Shown here one piece after another: positions 6,259 through 13,874 of a DNA stretch of 17,129 nt; the stretch's first letter is position 1; the number at the start of each line of letters is the position of its first letter. This stretch comes from HK-STAS-PATE-2 sp035906575. Its GTDB lineage: Bacteria; Patescibacteriota; Patescibacteriia; 2-12-FULL-60-25. The stretch spans positions 1-17,129 of the forward strand of contig JAMIEW010000009.1 of NCBI GenBank assembly GCA_035906575.1. The letters run 5' to 3'. Position numbers and translations under genes: made by a program. Below the pieces are notes generated by a model. It made no database searches. It saw only the letters and a program-made list of their open reading frames with translations, and was not told where the DNA came from.

Positions 6259-7794
6259 ATGAACGAAGCCCTTATTGGGGCCGGATTCGCTGTGCTTGGC
6301 GTTGCTGCCGGTACGGGTATCGGTTACTACCTCCGCGAGCAAAAAAGCCGCCGCGGACACGATGAGATTAAGCGCTCGGCTGAAGAGCTCTTGAATGCTG
6401 CCGCGCTCAAAGAGACTGAAGTACTCTCAAAGGCCAAAGAAAAAGCCATCAAGATTCTTGAAGACGCACGCATCGAAGAGAAGCGCGCTCTTGAAGATGT
6501 GCGCAAACACCAAGATGCCTTGCTTGAACGTGAACAAACCGTTCATCGCAAAAGCGAAGACATCGACAAAGCCAAAGTTGAACTCGAGCAATCCAAGCTG
6601 CATCTCGCCGAAAAACACGCTGATGCTGAAAAAGCTAAACTCGAAGCGATTTCTGCCGTCGAGCGCGTTGCTGGCCTCACCAAAGAACAAGCTGTTGAAC
6701 ACTTGCTCAAGCGTATCGAAGCCGACCATAACGAGACACTCGTTGGCCGCATGAAAAAACTTGAAGAGCAGGGCGGCGAAGAACTCGACCGCAAAGCCAA
6801 GTCGATCATGGCACTCATCATTCAAAAGCAAGCGTCATCCCATGTCGCCGAAACAACGACAACCCTCGTTGAATTGCCTTCTGAAGAAATGAAAGGCCGC
6901 ATCATCGGCCGTGAAGGTCGCAATATCAAAGCCATCGAACTTCTCACGGGCTGTGAGTTGATTATTGATGATACGCCAGGTGCGGTTACCGTCTCTGGCT
7001 TCTCCCCTATCCGTCGCCAAGTTGCAAAGCGCGCTTTGCAGAATTTGATTACCGATGGTCGCATCCACCCAGGTCGCATTGAAGAATTTGTCGACATGGC
7101 CAAAAAAGATTTAGCCGTAGACATTAAGAAAGCCGGTGAAGATGCGCTTTTTCAAATCGGTATCCCAGTTGGCAGCATCGATCCAAAGTTCACACAGATT
7201 GTTGGACGTCTCAAATTTCGCACGAGCTATGGTCAGAATGCGTTGATGCATTCGCTTGAAGTCGCTCAGCTTTCTGGCTTGCTCGCTGAAGAACTCGGCG
7301 CTGATGTCTCAGTGTGTAAAATGGGCGGACTCTTTCATGACGTCGGCAAGGCGGTGGACCATGACATGCAAGGCTCACATCCTGAACTCGGTTATCAGAT
7401 CATGAAAAAATACGGATTTCCTGAAGAGATCTGTTATCAATCCATTGGTCACCATGAAGATAATCCAAAGACGCTTGAAGCGATTATCGTTAAGGCGGCT
7501 GATGCAATCTCAGGCGCTCGCCCTGGTGCCCGCAAAGATTCACTTGAGTTTTATGTGAAGCGCTTAAAAGACCTTGAGCATACCGCCATGTCTTTTGAAG
7601 GTGTTGAAAAAGTTTATGCCATTCAGGCTGGTCGCGAGATTCGCGTCTTCGTTAATCCAACAGCAATCGATGATTATTCAGCAGCAAAATTGGCACGCGC
7701 TATCGCCAAGAAAATCGAGTCTGAAATGAAGTTCCCTGGCGAAGTGCGCGTGACGGTGATTCGTGAAACACGCACAACAGAATACGCAAGATAA
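6259..7794 (+). CDS. rny: Ribonuclease Y
   Basis: RNase Y is a membrane-anchored endoribonuclease that starts mRNA decay in many bacteria lacking RNase E. All parts are present in the 511 residues: an N-terminal membrane helix (about 3-25), a long charged coiled coil (about 30-190), a KH RNA-binding domain with GRIIGREGRNIKAIE (213-227), and an HD domain with metal ligands at His331 and the His360-Asp361 pair (FHDVGKAVDHD). The C-terminal FVNPTAIDDY and FPGEVRVTVIRET segments are typical. The length is normal. The 104-nt space before it has no clear promoter and its A-rich end (acaacaaaaacaaacgtt) has no Shine-Dalgarno sequence. A 14-bp quasi-palindrome at 6178-6191 is the only structure I see there. 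The HU gene follows after 81 nt. Confidence 0.97.
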   Translation: MNEALIGAGFAVLGVAAGTGIGYYLREQKSRRGHDEIKRSAEELLNAAALKETEVLSKAKEKAIKILEDARIEEKRALEDVRKHQDALLEREQTVHRKSEDIDKAKVELEQSKLHLAEKHADAEKAKLEAISAVERVAGLTKEQAVEHLLKRIEADHNETLVGRMKKLEEQGGEELDRKAKSIMALIIQKQASSHVAETTTTLVELPSEEMKGRIIGREGRNIKAIELLTGCELIIDDTPGAVTVSGFSPIRRQVAKRALQNLITDGRIHPGRIEEFVDMAKKDLAVDIKKAGEDALFQIGIPVGSIDPKFTQIVGRLKFRTSYGQNALMHSLEVAQLSGLLAEELGADVSVCKMGGLFHDVGKAVDHDMQGSHPELGYQIMKKYGFPEEICYQSIGHHEDNPKTLEAIIVKAADAISGARPGARKDSLEFYVKRLKDLEHTAMSFEGVEKVYAIQAGREIRVFVNPTAIDDYSAAKLARAIAKKIESEMKFPGEVRVTVIRETRTTEYAR

Positions 7795-7811
7795 TAAAAT
7801 ATCAACGGTAT

Positions 7812-7840
7812 TTGCTCGGTTAAGCCAAATTTTGTATCAT
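7812..7840 (+). promoter_or_regulatory. Promoter of the HU gene
   Basis: TTGCTC (7812-7817), a 17-bp spacer and TATCAT (7835-7840). The predicted start near 7847 leaves a leader of about 29 nt without a Shine-Dalgarno sequence. Confidence 0.55.
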
Positions 7841-7875
7841 CCATCAAGTCTAATCATTGTTCTTAACTCTCGCAT

Positions 7876-8187
7876 ATGAACAAGGCAGAACTCATTAATC
7901 ATCTTTCGGAGAAGGTCGGCATCAATAAGAAGCAGGCCGAAGATTCTATCGAAGCCATTGTAGAGGTCATCACGACGACCCTTCAGCAAGGCGGCGAAGT
8001 CAATATTGCCGGCTTTGGCGCCTTCATGGCCAAGACCCGCAAAGCACGTATGGGTGTGAATCCTCAGAACCCAACGCAGAAGATCCAAATCGACGAAGTA
8101 CGCGTCCCTAAATTCAAAGCAGGCAAAGGCCTCAAAGACGCTTTGAAAAAAGGTTCGGCCCCGGTACAACCCCCACAAGCCATATAG
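7876..8187 (+). CDS. hup: HU/IHF family nucleoid DNA-binding protein
   Basis: A small basic dimeric protein that bends and compacts DNA. It begins MNKAELINHLSEKVGINKKQ, the typical HU helix pair. The core motif GGEVNIAGFGAF is followed by the DNA-contacting beta arm, where Pro63 in MGVNPQNPTQ is in the position of the intercalating proline. The domain ends with VPKFKAGKGLKDAL. At 103 residues it is about a dozen longer than E. coli HU because of a short Pro/Gln-rich tail (GSAPVQPPQAI). It has its own promoter and a strong terminator, so it is probably a single-gene transcript. HU rather than IHF is a judgement from general similarity. Confidence 0.93.
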   Translation: MNKAELINHLSEKVGINKKQAEDSIEAIVEVITTTLQQGGEVNIAGFGAFMAKTRKARMGVNPQNPTQKIQIDEVRVPKFKAGKGLKDALKKGSAPVQPPQAI

Positions 8188-8190
8188 TTA

Positions 8191-8230
8191 AATCACCCCC
8201 ACACGTGTGGGGGTGATTTTTCTTTGTTTT
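8191..8230 (+). terminator. Strong terminator between the HU gene and proS
   Basis: 8191-8204 is the exact reverse complement of 8205-8218, giving a GC-rich stem with a minimal CACG-type loop, then TTTTT and a T-rich tail to 8230. It starts 3 nt after the HU stop. On the minus strand the tail is only TTTAACTAT, so it may end proS transcripts less efficiently. Confidence 0.9.
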
Positions 8231-8231
8231 T

Positions 8232-9503
8232 TTATTCGGCGAAAGCGACACTGATCGCTTCATTCAAATCTTCGAGGGCGACGAGCACGGCTTCTTCGGC
8301 ATTGCGCATCTTCCATTCGACCGCGGATTGAGCGAGGGTCTTTTCAGAGATGACGATACGAAGTGGTAGACCGATGAGATCGGCGTCGGCAAATTTTTCA
8401 CCGGCGCTCACATCGGTGCGATCATCCCACAAGACTTCGATATCTTGTTGCCAGAGTGATTCGTAAAGTTCTTGTGACGCCTGCAAGACGCGTTCTTGTA
8501 CCTCTGGATTTTTATTTGGGATGCTCACGAGCTGTATGTGATAGGGCGCAACCGACGAAGGCCACATCATGCCACGATCATCGTGAAGGGCTTCGACGAT
8601 GGTGCCTACAAGACGTGTAGTACCGATACCATAGCAACCCATCTTTGCGGTCGTGCGCTCGCCATTTTCTGCGGTAAATGATACGTCGAAGGCATCTGAA
8701 AAACGCGTACCAAGATCAAAGATATTACCTACTTCGACGCCGGTATGCAGCTCAAGCGGTAAACCGTTTTCTGGCGAAGCGTCCCCTTCTTTCAAGCTGG
8801 TGATTTCGGTGTTCTGTGCAAAGGTCCCGTCGACGGTTGTGAGAATCTTGTCTTCACCCGCTGGCGTTAAGACTTGAAATTCATGTGAGAACTTTTTTGA
8901 AAACGCGCCACCAGAAGCTTCGACGACTTTCGCCTGCAATCCGCAACGCGAGAACACGGTGAGGTAAGTCTCAAGAGCTCTTGCATAAAATTCTTCAAGA
9001 TCTTCTTGCGTTGCATGAAACGAGTAGAGATCCTTCATGCCAAATTCGCGACCGCGCAAGACGCCGCTCTTGGCGCGTAGCTCATCACGAAACTTGGTTT
9101 GGATTTGGTACACCGAAAGCGGTAGGTCTTTGTATGAACGAATAAACTCCTTGATCAAAGGTGTGACGACTTCTTCGTGTGTTGGACCGAGGCCATAGGT
9201 TTTGCCGGTTTGGCTCTCGAGCTTAAAAAGTACATCTACCGAATCCCAACGACCTGTTTGGTCCCAGTGCTCTTTTGCCTGAAGAGCTGGCAAGAGCACT
9301 TCTTGGGCGCCGAGGCGATTCATCTCTTCGCGGACGATATTCTCGACCTTGCGCAAGACACGCAAACCAAGCGGCAACCAGGCATAAACGCCCGCCATCT
9401 CTTGGCGCACAAAACCGGCTTGCAGCAATAACTTCGCATTCACGGAGTCCGCGTCATGGGTGACCGACTTGGAGGTTTTAGACACCATCTTCGAGTACAG
9501 CAT
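8232..9503 (-). CDS. proS: Prolyl-tRNA synthetase, short form without editing insertion
   Basis: This class II synthetase charges tRNA-Pro. With the chosen start it has 423 residues, against about 570 for E. coli ProRS. The difference is the missing INS editing domain between motifs 2 and 3. Motifs read: VNAKLLLQAGFVRQEMAGVYAWLPLG, then LGPTHEEVVTPLI, RAKSGVLRGREFGMKDLYSFH (motif 2) and CYGIGTTRLVGTIVEALHDDRGM (motif 3), then the anticodon-binding domain. The frame stays open upstream to 9824, but those residues are not ProRS-like and overlap the divergent phosphatase gene. ATG at 9501-9503 (MLYSKMVSK) or the ATG five codons later is the true start. No Shine-Dalgarno sequence is present and a promoter ends 11 nt upstream. 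Without INS, mischarged Ala-tRNA-Pro would need a free-standing editor, not seen in this window. Confidence 0.93.
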   Translation of the reverse strand: MLYSKMVSKTSKSVTHDADSVNAKLLLQAGFVRQEMAGVYAWLPLGLRVLRKVENIVREEMNRLGAQEVLLPALQAKEHWDQTGRWDSVDVLFKLESQTGKTYGLGPTHEEVVTPLIKEFIRSYKDLPLSVYQIQTKFRDELRAKSGVLRGREFGMKDLYSFHATQEDLEEFYARALETYLTVFSRCGLQAKVVEASGGAFSKKFSHEFQVLTPAGEDKILTTVDGTFAQNTEITSLKEGDASPENGLPLELHTGVEVGNIFDLGTRFSDAFDVSFTAENGERTTAKMGCYGIGTTRLVGTIVEALHDDRGMMWPSSVAPYHIQLVSIPNKNPEVQERVLQASQELYESLWQQDIEVLWDDRTDVSAGEKFADADLIGLPLRIVISEKTLAQSAVEWKMRNAEEAVLVALEDLNEAISVAFAE

Positions 9504-9514
9504 AGATAATCCAG

Positions 9515-9543
9515 AGCATAACGGCGCGCCGTGCTTCGCGCAA
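9515..9543 (-). promoter_or_regulatory. proS promoter, overlapping the divergent phosphatase promoter region
   Basis: On the minus strand, TTGCGC (complement of 9538-9543), 17 bp and TATGCT (complement of 9515-9520). The predicted start near 9508 leaves only about 5 nt before the proS ATG. A weaker plus-strand -10 (TATGAT, 9558-9563, 12 nt before the phosphatase ATG) would have its -35 at about 9535-9540, overlapping this promoter's -35. Confidence 0.5.
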
Positions 9544-9575
9544 GCGTCCAAAAACGCTATGATACCCCCATCAAC

Positions 9576-10718
9576 ATGGGAGAATCCTTTAAACCCGGCT
9601 CGATGGCGGCCGGCCAGGAGAAGCGCGAAAGACCGTTTCGCCTCATTGGAGCTGTCGAAACACTCCCAAGCCCAGATCATCCTGAGCGCAATGAAGATCA
9701 TTCCATCTATAGGCCGGATGATGGTGTTTTTGGCGTGGCAGATGGGATAGGTGGAGCGCCGGCGGGTAACTTTGCCTCCGAAGCAGCGATGGCACAGCTT
9801 GAGAAGTCTGTCATTGAATACCACTTACGAAATGCTAAAGACCCTGTCGCCCATCAAGAAGCCCTTATTGCGGCCAATGTTTTTTTGGCCGACATTTCGC
9901 ACCCACAAAACGAAGCCAACGTAAAACGCGCAGGTCGCGCCATTTTAAAACGCATGACGCAGGCCATTGATCGTGTCGGCACGTTAGGTGACCCAGCCGT
10001 CGTTAAATCGATTTACATCAATGCCATCAAACGACAGCGAGAACGTAGATACACCTCTGAAGAGTCCCTCCTTGCTGAGGTTACTTCAGAAATTGGGACC
10101 ACGGTGACCTTTGGTAAACTTTGGCAACGCGAAGATGGTAAGCGCTTTTTAACAACCTTTCAACTCGGTGATAGCGCGATCTTTTGTTTTCGTAAAAGCC
10201 GACTTGAGAAGTTAACTAAAGACCATTCTTATGTCCAAGAACTCGTCGAAAAAAAATTACTAACAGATGAAATAAGCTACAACGAAGAAAATAAAAACAA
10301 TCCAGGCGCTCTTGATTATGTGGACTTAACTGTTTCTGTTGGCGATATTCGTGCTACATTTTTTGAAAATCACCCTGTTAGAAATTTTGTGAAAAAGCTT
10401 TCAGACGAAGCATCTATTTCGGTACTTGACCTTCGTCGCATGCTCACTCAGACAATGAACAAATACCCGATGCAGGCACAGATCGCTAAAACTGAAACGA
10501 CAGAAACACTTGATGGTGACATCTATCTAGCGCTTACCGATGGCATTACCGATAATCTCACCATGAACGAAATAGCGACGATCGTAGAGCTTCATACCGA
10601 CAATCCTGAGATGATCCCCTTGGTACTTGCCCATGAGGCCGCGCAACGAGCAGAAGAGCCCCTGCATCATCGAGCAAAGCGTGACGATATGACCGCCGTG
10701 GTTATCGCTGTAACTTAA
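9576..10718 (+). CDS. PP2C-family protein serine/threonine phosphatase
   Basis: A metal-dependent phosphatase of the PPM/PP2C type, probably reversing protein Ser/Thr phosphorylation in the cytoplasm. With ATG at 9576 it has 380 residues and no signal peptide or membrane helix. Every PP2C signature is readable: RNEDH (Asp41), ADGIGG (Asp56-Gly57), GTTVTFG (174-180), GDSAIF (199-204), LTDGITDN (Asp322) and RDDMTAVVI (Asp370-371). Metal ligands appear intact. It is over 100 residues longer than minimal bacterial enzymes such as PstP's catalytic domain. The extra length is a charged helical stretch between DGIGG and GTT (about 105-165) and another before TDG (about 270-310). An in-frame GTG at 9531 is a weaker start. 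No kinase partner is in the window. No Shine-Dalgarno sequence; stop TAA. Confidence 0.9.
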   Translation: MGESFKPGSMAAGQEKRERPFRLIGAVETLPSPDHPERNEDHSIYRPDDGVFGVADGIGGAPAGNFASEAAMAQLEKSVIEYHLRNAKDPVAHQEALIAANVFLADISHPQNEANVKRAGRAILKRMTQAIDRVGTLGDPAVVKSIYINAIKRQRERRYTSEESLLAEVTSEIGTTVTFGKLWQREDGKRFLTTFQLGDSAIFCFRKSRLEKLTKDHSYVQELVEKKLLTDEISYNEENKNNPGALDYVDLTVSVGDIRATFFENHPVRNFVKKLSDEASISVLDLRRMLTQTMNKYPMQAQIAKTETTETLDGDIYLALTDGITDNLTMNEIATIVELHTDNPEMIPLVLAHEAAQRAEEPLHHRAKRDDMTAVVIAVT

Positions 10719-10761
10719 GACTCGCGATCTCTATTTAAATAGGCATTTTGCCCTGTTTGCT

Positions 10762-10790
10762 TTGACAAATCGCTAGGCTCTGCCTATAAT
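10762..10790 (+). promoter_or_regulatory. Exact-consensus promoter of the tRNA-Lys gene
   Basis: TTGACA (10762-10767), 17 bp, TATAAT (10785-10790): perfect sigma70 consensus. The start near 10797 leaves about 9 nt of 5' leader for RNase P to remove. The 43 nt between the phosphatase stop and this promoter hold a 12-bp palindrome (10731-10742) and a weak hairpin (about 10741-10754), possibly the phosphatase gene's terminator. Confidence 0.9.
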
Positions 10791-10805
10791 CCGCTCACAA
10801 TTTAT

Positions 10806-10882
10806 GGATTGGTAGCTCAATCGGTTAGAGCAGAGGCCTCTTAAGCCTAAGGTTCTGGGTTCGATTCCCAGCCGATCCACCA
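10806..10882 (+). tRNA. tRNA-Lys (anticodon CTT)
   Basis: A 77-nt cloverleaf with encoded CCA. The acceptor arm GGATTGG pairs with CCGATCC (one T-G pair), the D arm is GCTC/GAGC, the anticodon loop is CTCTTAA (anticodon CTT at 10839-10841) and the T arm is CTGGG/CCCAG with loop TTCGATT. The 5-nt variable loop rules out a leucine tRNA. The outermost anticodon-stem pair would be G-A, a mismatch. CTT reads AAG lysine codons, so a second lysine tRNA (TTT) is expected elsewhere. The gene stands alone with its own promoter and terminator. Confidence 0.95.
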
Positions 10883-10886
10883 TATC

Positions 10887-10913
10887 AAAACCCCGCCAAA
10901 TGGCGGGGTTTTT
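10887..10913. terminator. Bidirectional terminator shared by tRNA-Lys and ileS
   Basis: CCCCGCC (10891-10897), loop AAAT and GGCGGGG (10902-10908), flanked by AAAA on the left and TTTTT on the right, so both strands give a hairpin followed by U residues. It separates the tRNA from the convergent ileS stop at 10918. Confidence 0.9.
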
Positions 10914-10917
10914 GTTG

Positions 10918-13827
10918 CTACTTACTCAATTTGATTTTGCCCTCATCATCCCCCACTTCAGCGTCAGCACCTTCAAGACCTGAAACGAATTTCACCTCTT
11001 TGGCGCGAAGTTCTTTGAGTAACGCTTCGCCAGCTTCTTCGATCACTTCTTTTGCTTCACCCGAGAAGTCCCATTCGACGATGGCGAGATCGGTTGGGAC
11101 GAAACCGCCTTCTTTGCGCAGGTTCATCACATTGCGGATGAACTCGCGCTTCATGCCCTTCTTTTTTAATTCAGGCGTGATGACGGTGTCGAGTGACAAG
11201 GTCCATGCGCCTTCAATCGTATTTGCGGATTCAACACGCGCGACTTCGACATTTGCTTCTTCGGCGAGAATGCCGAGTAGGTCGGTTTGGCGCATGAGAC
11301 GTGCGGCTTCTTCAGCGTCTTTTACTTGAATCGTGAGCGAGGCAAGGGCTTGGCGAACCGGGATCTTAGCTTGTGAGCGTTGTTCGTGAGCGCGTGATGC
11401 GGCATCACGGATCCATTGCATGTCGAGCATCAAACGTGAATCAATAACGCGCTCGTCAGCCTTTGGCCATTTTTCAAGATGAACCGACGCGAGTTTGCCG
11501 CCGATTTCAAGATAGACTTTTTCGGCGATGAACGGCGTGAATGGTGCCATGAGCTTTGACGTCTCAAGCAACACTTCAAGTAAGGTCTTAAGCGCGTCCA
11601 TGCGCTCATAGGCATTTTCAGACTTCATGCGATCACGCGAACGGCGCAACCACCAAGTCGAAAGTTCTTCAACGAATTCTTTGAGTGGGCGACCACCTTT
11701 AACAAGGTCATAGCCATCCATCGCGGTGGTTGTTTCTGCAATGACTTGGTTTAAGCGAGACAAGATCCAACGATCAAGTACGTGGGCGCTTTTTGGTTTA
11801 TCAATCTTCACGTCTTCGTTTTCGGCAAAGGTAAGATAGAAGGTTTTGATATTCCAGAACAAGTTTAAGAAACCACGAACGATCGTCTGAAGATCACGTT
11901 CAGAAAAATTCAATGGCTCAGCTTCAACAACGGGTGAAGTCGCTAAATAGTAACGCACCGCATCAGCACCGTGAGTTTGAAGAACCTCCCATGGATCTGG
12001 ATAATTCTTGAGACTCTTCGACATCTTCTTGCCATCCTCAGCAAGAACAAGACCGGTACAAATAACATCTTTATAAGCCGCTTTACCAAACAATGCCGAC
12101 GAAAGCACGTGCATCGAGTAGAACCAGCCACGCGTTTGATCTTGCGCTTCGCCGATAAAGTCAGCGGGGAATCCGTCTTCGAATTGTTTTTTGTTTTGAA
12201 ACGGATAATGCACCGAAGCATAAGGCATGCTCCCCGAGTCGAACCACGTATCAAACACTTCAACGATACGCTTTGCTTCTTTACCTGATTCAGTCATCAC
12301 AATAACGTCGTCGATCATCGGACGATGAAGATCGAGTTTTTCTGGCAATGTACCTGGTTTTGCTTTGGCTTTGAGTTCTTCGATTGAACCAATCACCACA
12401 CGCTCACCATCCTCCGTCTCCCAAACCGGGATTGGCGAACCCCAGTAACGCGTACGGGAGATATTCCAGTCAGGTGCGGTTTCAAGACCTTTGCCAAAGC
12501 GTCCTTCTTTAAAGTGAGATGGATGCCAATTAATGCTCTCGGCCGCCTTTGTCATGGTCGGGCGGAGTTTGTTCACATCGATATACCAGGCAGGCTGCGC
12601 CTTAAACATGAGGCGCGTTTTGCAACGCCAACAGGTGGCAACGCTATGTGTGATGCTTTCTTTTTTAAACAAACGATCCGCGGCTTTGAGCGCTTCGATC
12701 ACCGGGCCATGCGCTTCATTAATCGCGAGACCGGCAAAAGCACCCATCTCTTCATCAAAGCGGCCTTCTGCATCTACCGTCATCAAAACAGGCAACTGAT
12801 GCTTTTGATGCATCTGAAAATCTTCTTCACCAAAAGCCGGAGCCGTATGCACGATACCGGTACCGTCGGTGTCGGTAACATGTTCGCCTGCGACAACCCG
12901 ATACGCGTCACCTTCAGGTTTTTTGACTTCAAGAACAGGGGCATAGCGTTGACCGACAAGCTCACTGCCTTTTTTCGTCCATACGACTTCGTATGCACTT
13001 GGATCTTCGCCAAAGTATTGCGCAACGCGTGAAGCCGCTAAAACGTACTTGATGTTAGCGTCAGCCGTTTTTACGGCAATGTATTCAAGATCCGCGTTTA
13101 CGGTGAGGCCGGTATTTGCAGGCAGGGTCCAAGGCGTTGTCGTCCACGCTAAAAAAGCCGTGCTAGCATCATCAGCGAATGGAAAGGTGACGGTGAGCGC
13201 TGGATCTTTGTGGTCCATGTACTCGCCCATCGAAACTTCTTGATTTGAAATCGCGGTTGCACAACGTGGGCAGTACTGCGCAACACGAACGCCCTTGTAG
13301 ACTAATTTCTTTTTGAACATTTCTGAAAACGCCCACCACTCGGATTCGATATAGGAATTATCCATCGTCTTATACGAGTTCTCAAAATCGACCCAGCGAC
13401 CAAAACGGTGCACGTAGCGCTCCCATTCTTTTTCGTAGGTAAAAATATTTTGGCGACATTGTTCGTTGAACTTGCCGATGCCGTATTCTTCAATTGCGTG
13501 CTTGGTACCGAGCTGCAATTCTTTTTCAACAATGTTCTCAATTGGCAAACCGTGACAGTCCCAACCCCAGACGCGAGGCACGCGAAAACCCTTCATCGTC
13601 CAATAACGCGGTACAACATCTTTGATCGCAGATTGAAGGAGGTGGCCATAGTGCGGCAAGCCGGTCGCGAATGGCGGCCCATCATAAAAATGAAAGGTTT
13701 TATTTTCTGGTCGTTCTTCGATTGAGCGGCGAAAAATCTCTTGCTTCTTCCAGTAGGCGCCGATTTCTTCTTCGATCTTGGCAAAAATCGAAGCTTGAGG
13801 CTGTTCGGAACGGTTTTTGTCTGACAT
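10918..13827 (-). CDS. ileS: Isoleucyl-tRNA synthetase, type 2 (eukaryote-like)
   Basis: This class I synthetase charges tRNA-Ile and edits valine. The protein has 969 residues. The HIGH signature appears as GLPHYGH (HYGH 59-62), followed by VWGWDCHGLPIE, and KMSKS is at 601-605 within KMSKSLKNYPDP. The editing (CP1) domain is intact, with AWTTTPWTLPANTGL and TDGTGIVHTAPAFGEEDF. The DGPPFATGLPHYGH context and the KNYPDP after KMSKS (bacterial type 1 usually has KMSKSLGN) place it in the type 2 group shared with eukaryotes. I do not see the four-cysteine C-terminal zinc domain of type 1. Type 2 enzymes are generally less sensitive to mupirocin. The start at 13825-13827 has no Shine-Dalgarno sequence and lies 8 nt from a -10 box. 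Divergent from rpiB, convergent with tRNA-Lys. Confidence 0.96.
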   Translation of the reverse strand: MSDKNRSEQPQASIFAKIEEEIGAYWKKQEIFRRSIEERPENKTFHFYDGPPFATGLPHYGHLLQSAIKDVVPRYWTMKGFRVPRVWGWDCHGLPIENIVEKELQLGTKHAIEEYGIGKFNEQCRQNIFTYEKEWERYVHRFGRWVDFENSYKTMDNSYIESEWWAFSEMFKKKLVYKGVRVAQYCPRCATAISNQEVSMGEYMDHKDPALTVTFPFADDASTAFLAWTTTPWTLPANTGLTVNADLEYIAVKTADANIKYVLAASRVAQYFGEDPSAYEVVWTKKGSELVGQRYAPVLEVKKPEGDAYRVVAGEHVTDTDGTGIVHTAPAFGEEDFQMHQKHQLPVLMTVDAEGRFDEEMGAFAGLAINEAHGPVIEALKAADRLFKKESITHSVATCWRCKTRLMFKAQPAWYIDVNKLRPTMTKAAESINWHPSHFKEGRFGKGLETAPDWNISRTRYWGSPIPVWETEDGERVVIGSIEELKAKAKPGTLPEKLDLHRPMIDDVIVMTESGKEAKRIVEVFDTWFDSGSMPYASVHYPFQNKKQFEDGFPADFIGEAQDQTRGWFYSMHVLSSALFGKAAYKDVICTGLVLAEDGKKMSKSLKNYPDPWEVLQTHGADAVRYYLATSPVVEAEPLNFSERDLQTIVRGFLNLFWNIKTFYLTFAENEDVKIDKPKSAHVLDRWILSRLNQVIAETTTAMDGYDLVKGGRPLKEFVEELSTWWLRRSRDRMKSENAYERMDALKTLLEVLLETSKLMAPFTPFIAEKVYLEIGGKLASVHLEKWPKADERVIDSRLMLDMQWIRDAASRAHEQRSQAKIPVRQALASLTIQVKDAEEAARLMRQTDLLGILAEEANVEVARVESANTIEGAWTLSLDTVITPELKKKGMKREFIRNVMNLRKEGGFVPTDLAIVEWDFSGEAKEVIEEAGEALLKELRAKEVKFVSGLEGADAEVGDDEGKIKLSK

Positions 13828-13831
13828 ACTG

Positions 13832-13840
13832 TGGTAGAAT
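13832..13840 (+). promoter_or_regulatory. Possible extended -10 promoter for rpiB
   Basis: TGG plus TAGAAT (13832-13840) forms an extended -10 element without a good -35. The start near 13847 gives a leader of about 28 nt for rpiB. It overlaps, on the other strand, the -10 region of the ileS promoter. Confidence 0.4.
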
Positions 13841-13864
13841 GCTTGGCTTTTTGCTTTAGGTCAA
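13836..13864 (-). promoter_or_regulatory. ileS promoter, predicting a leaderless mRNA
   Basis: On the minus strand, TTGACC (complement of 13859-13864), 17 bp and CATTCT (complement of 13836-13841; three of six). The -10 ends 8 nt before the ileS ATG, so the mRNA would start within a base or two of the start codon. Confidence 0.5.
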
Positions 13865-13874
13865 GCCAAATTTT

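Noticed and set aside
9531..9575. GTG start for the phosphatase gene
   Set aside because: ATG at 9576 is downstream of the likely -10 box and the extra 15 residues are not conserved-looking.
9504..9824. 107-residue N-terminal extension of the ProRS reading frame
   Set aside because: The extension has no ProRS similarity, lies opposite the start and RNEDH/DGIGG motifs of the phosphatase gene, and the family's N-terminus begins near the ATG at 9503.
7818..13874. Shared 16-mer (15/16 identical) upstream of the HU gene (7818-7833) and rpiB (13859-13874)
   Set aside because: A rough count suggests one or a few 15/16 matches are expected by chance among all pairs in 17 kb, so the promoter location alone is too little to call a regulatory motif.
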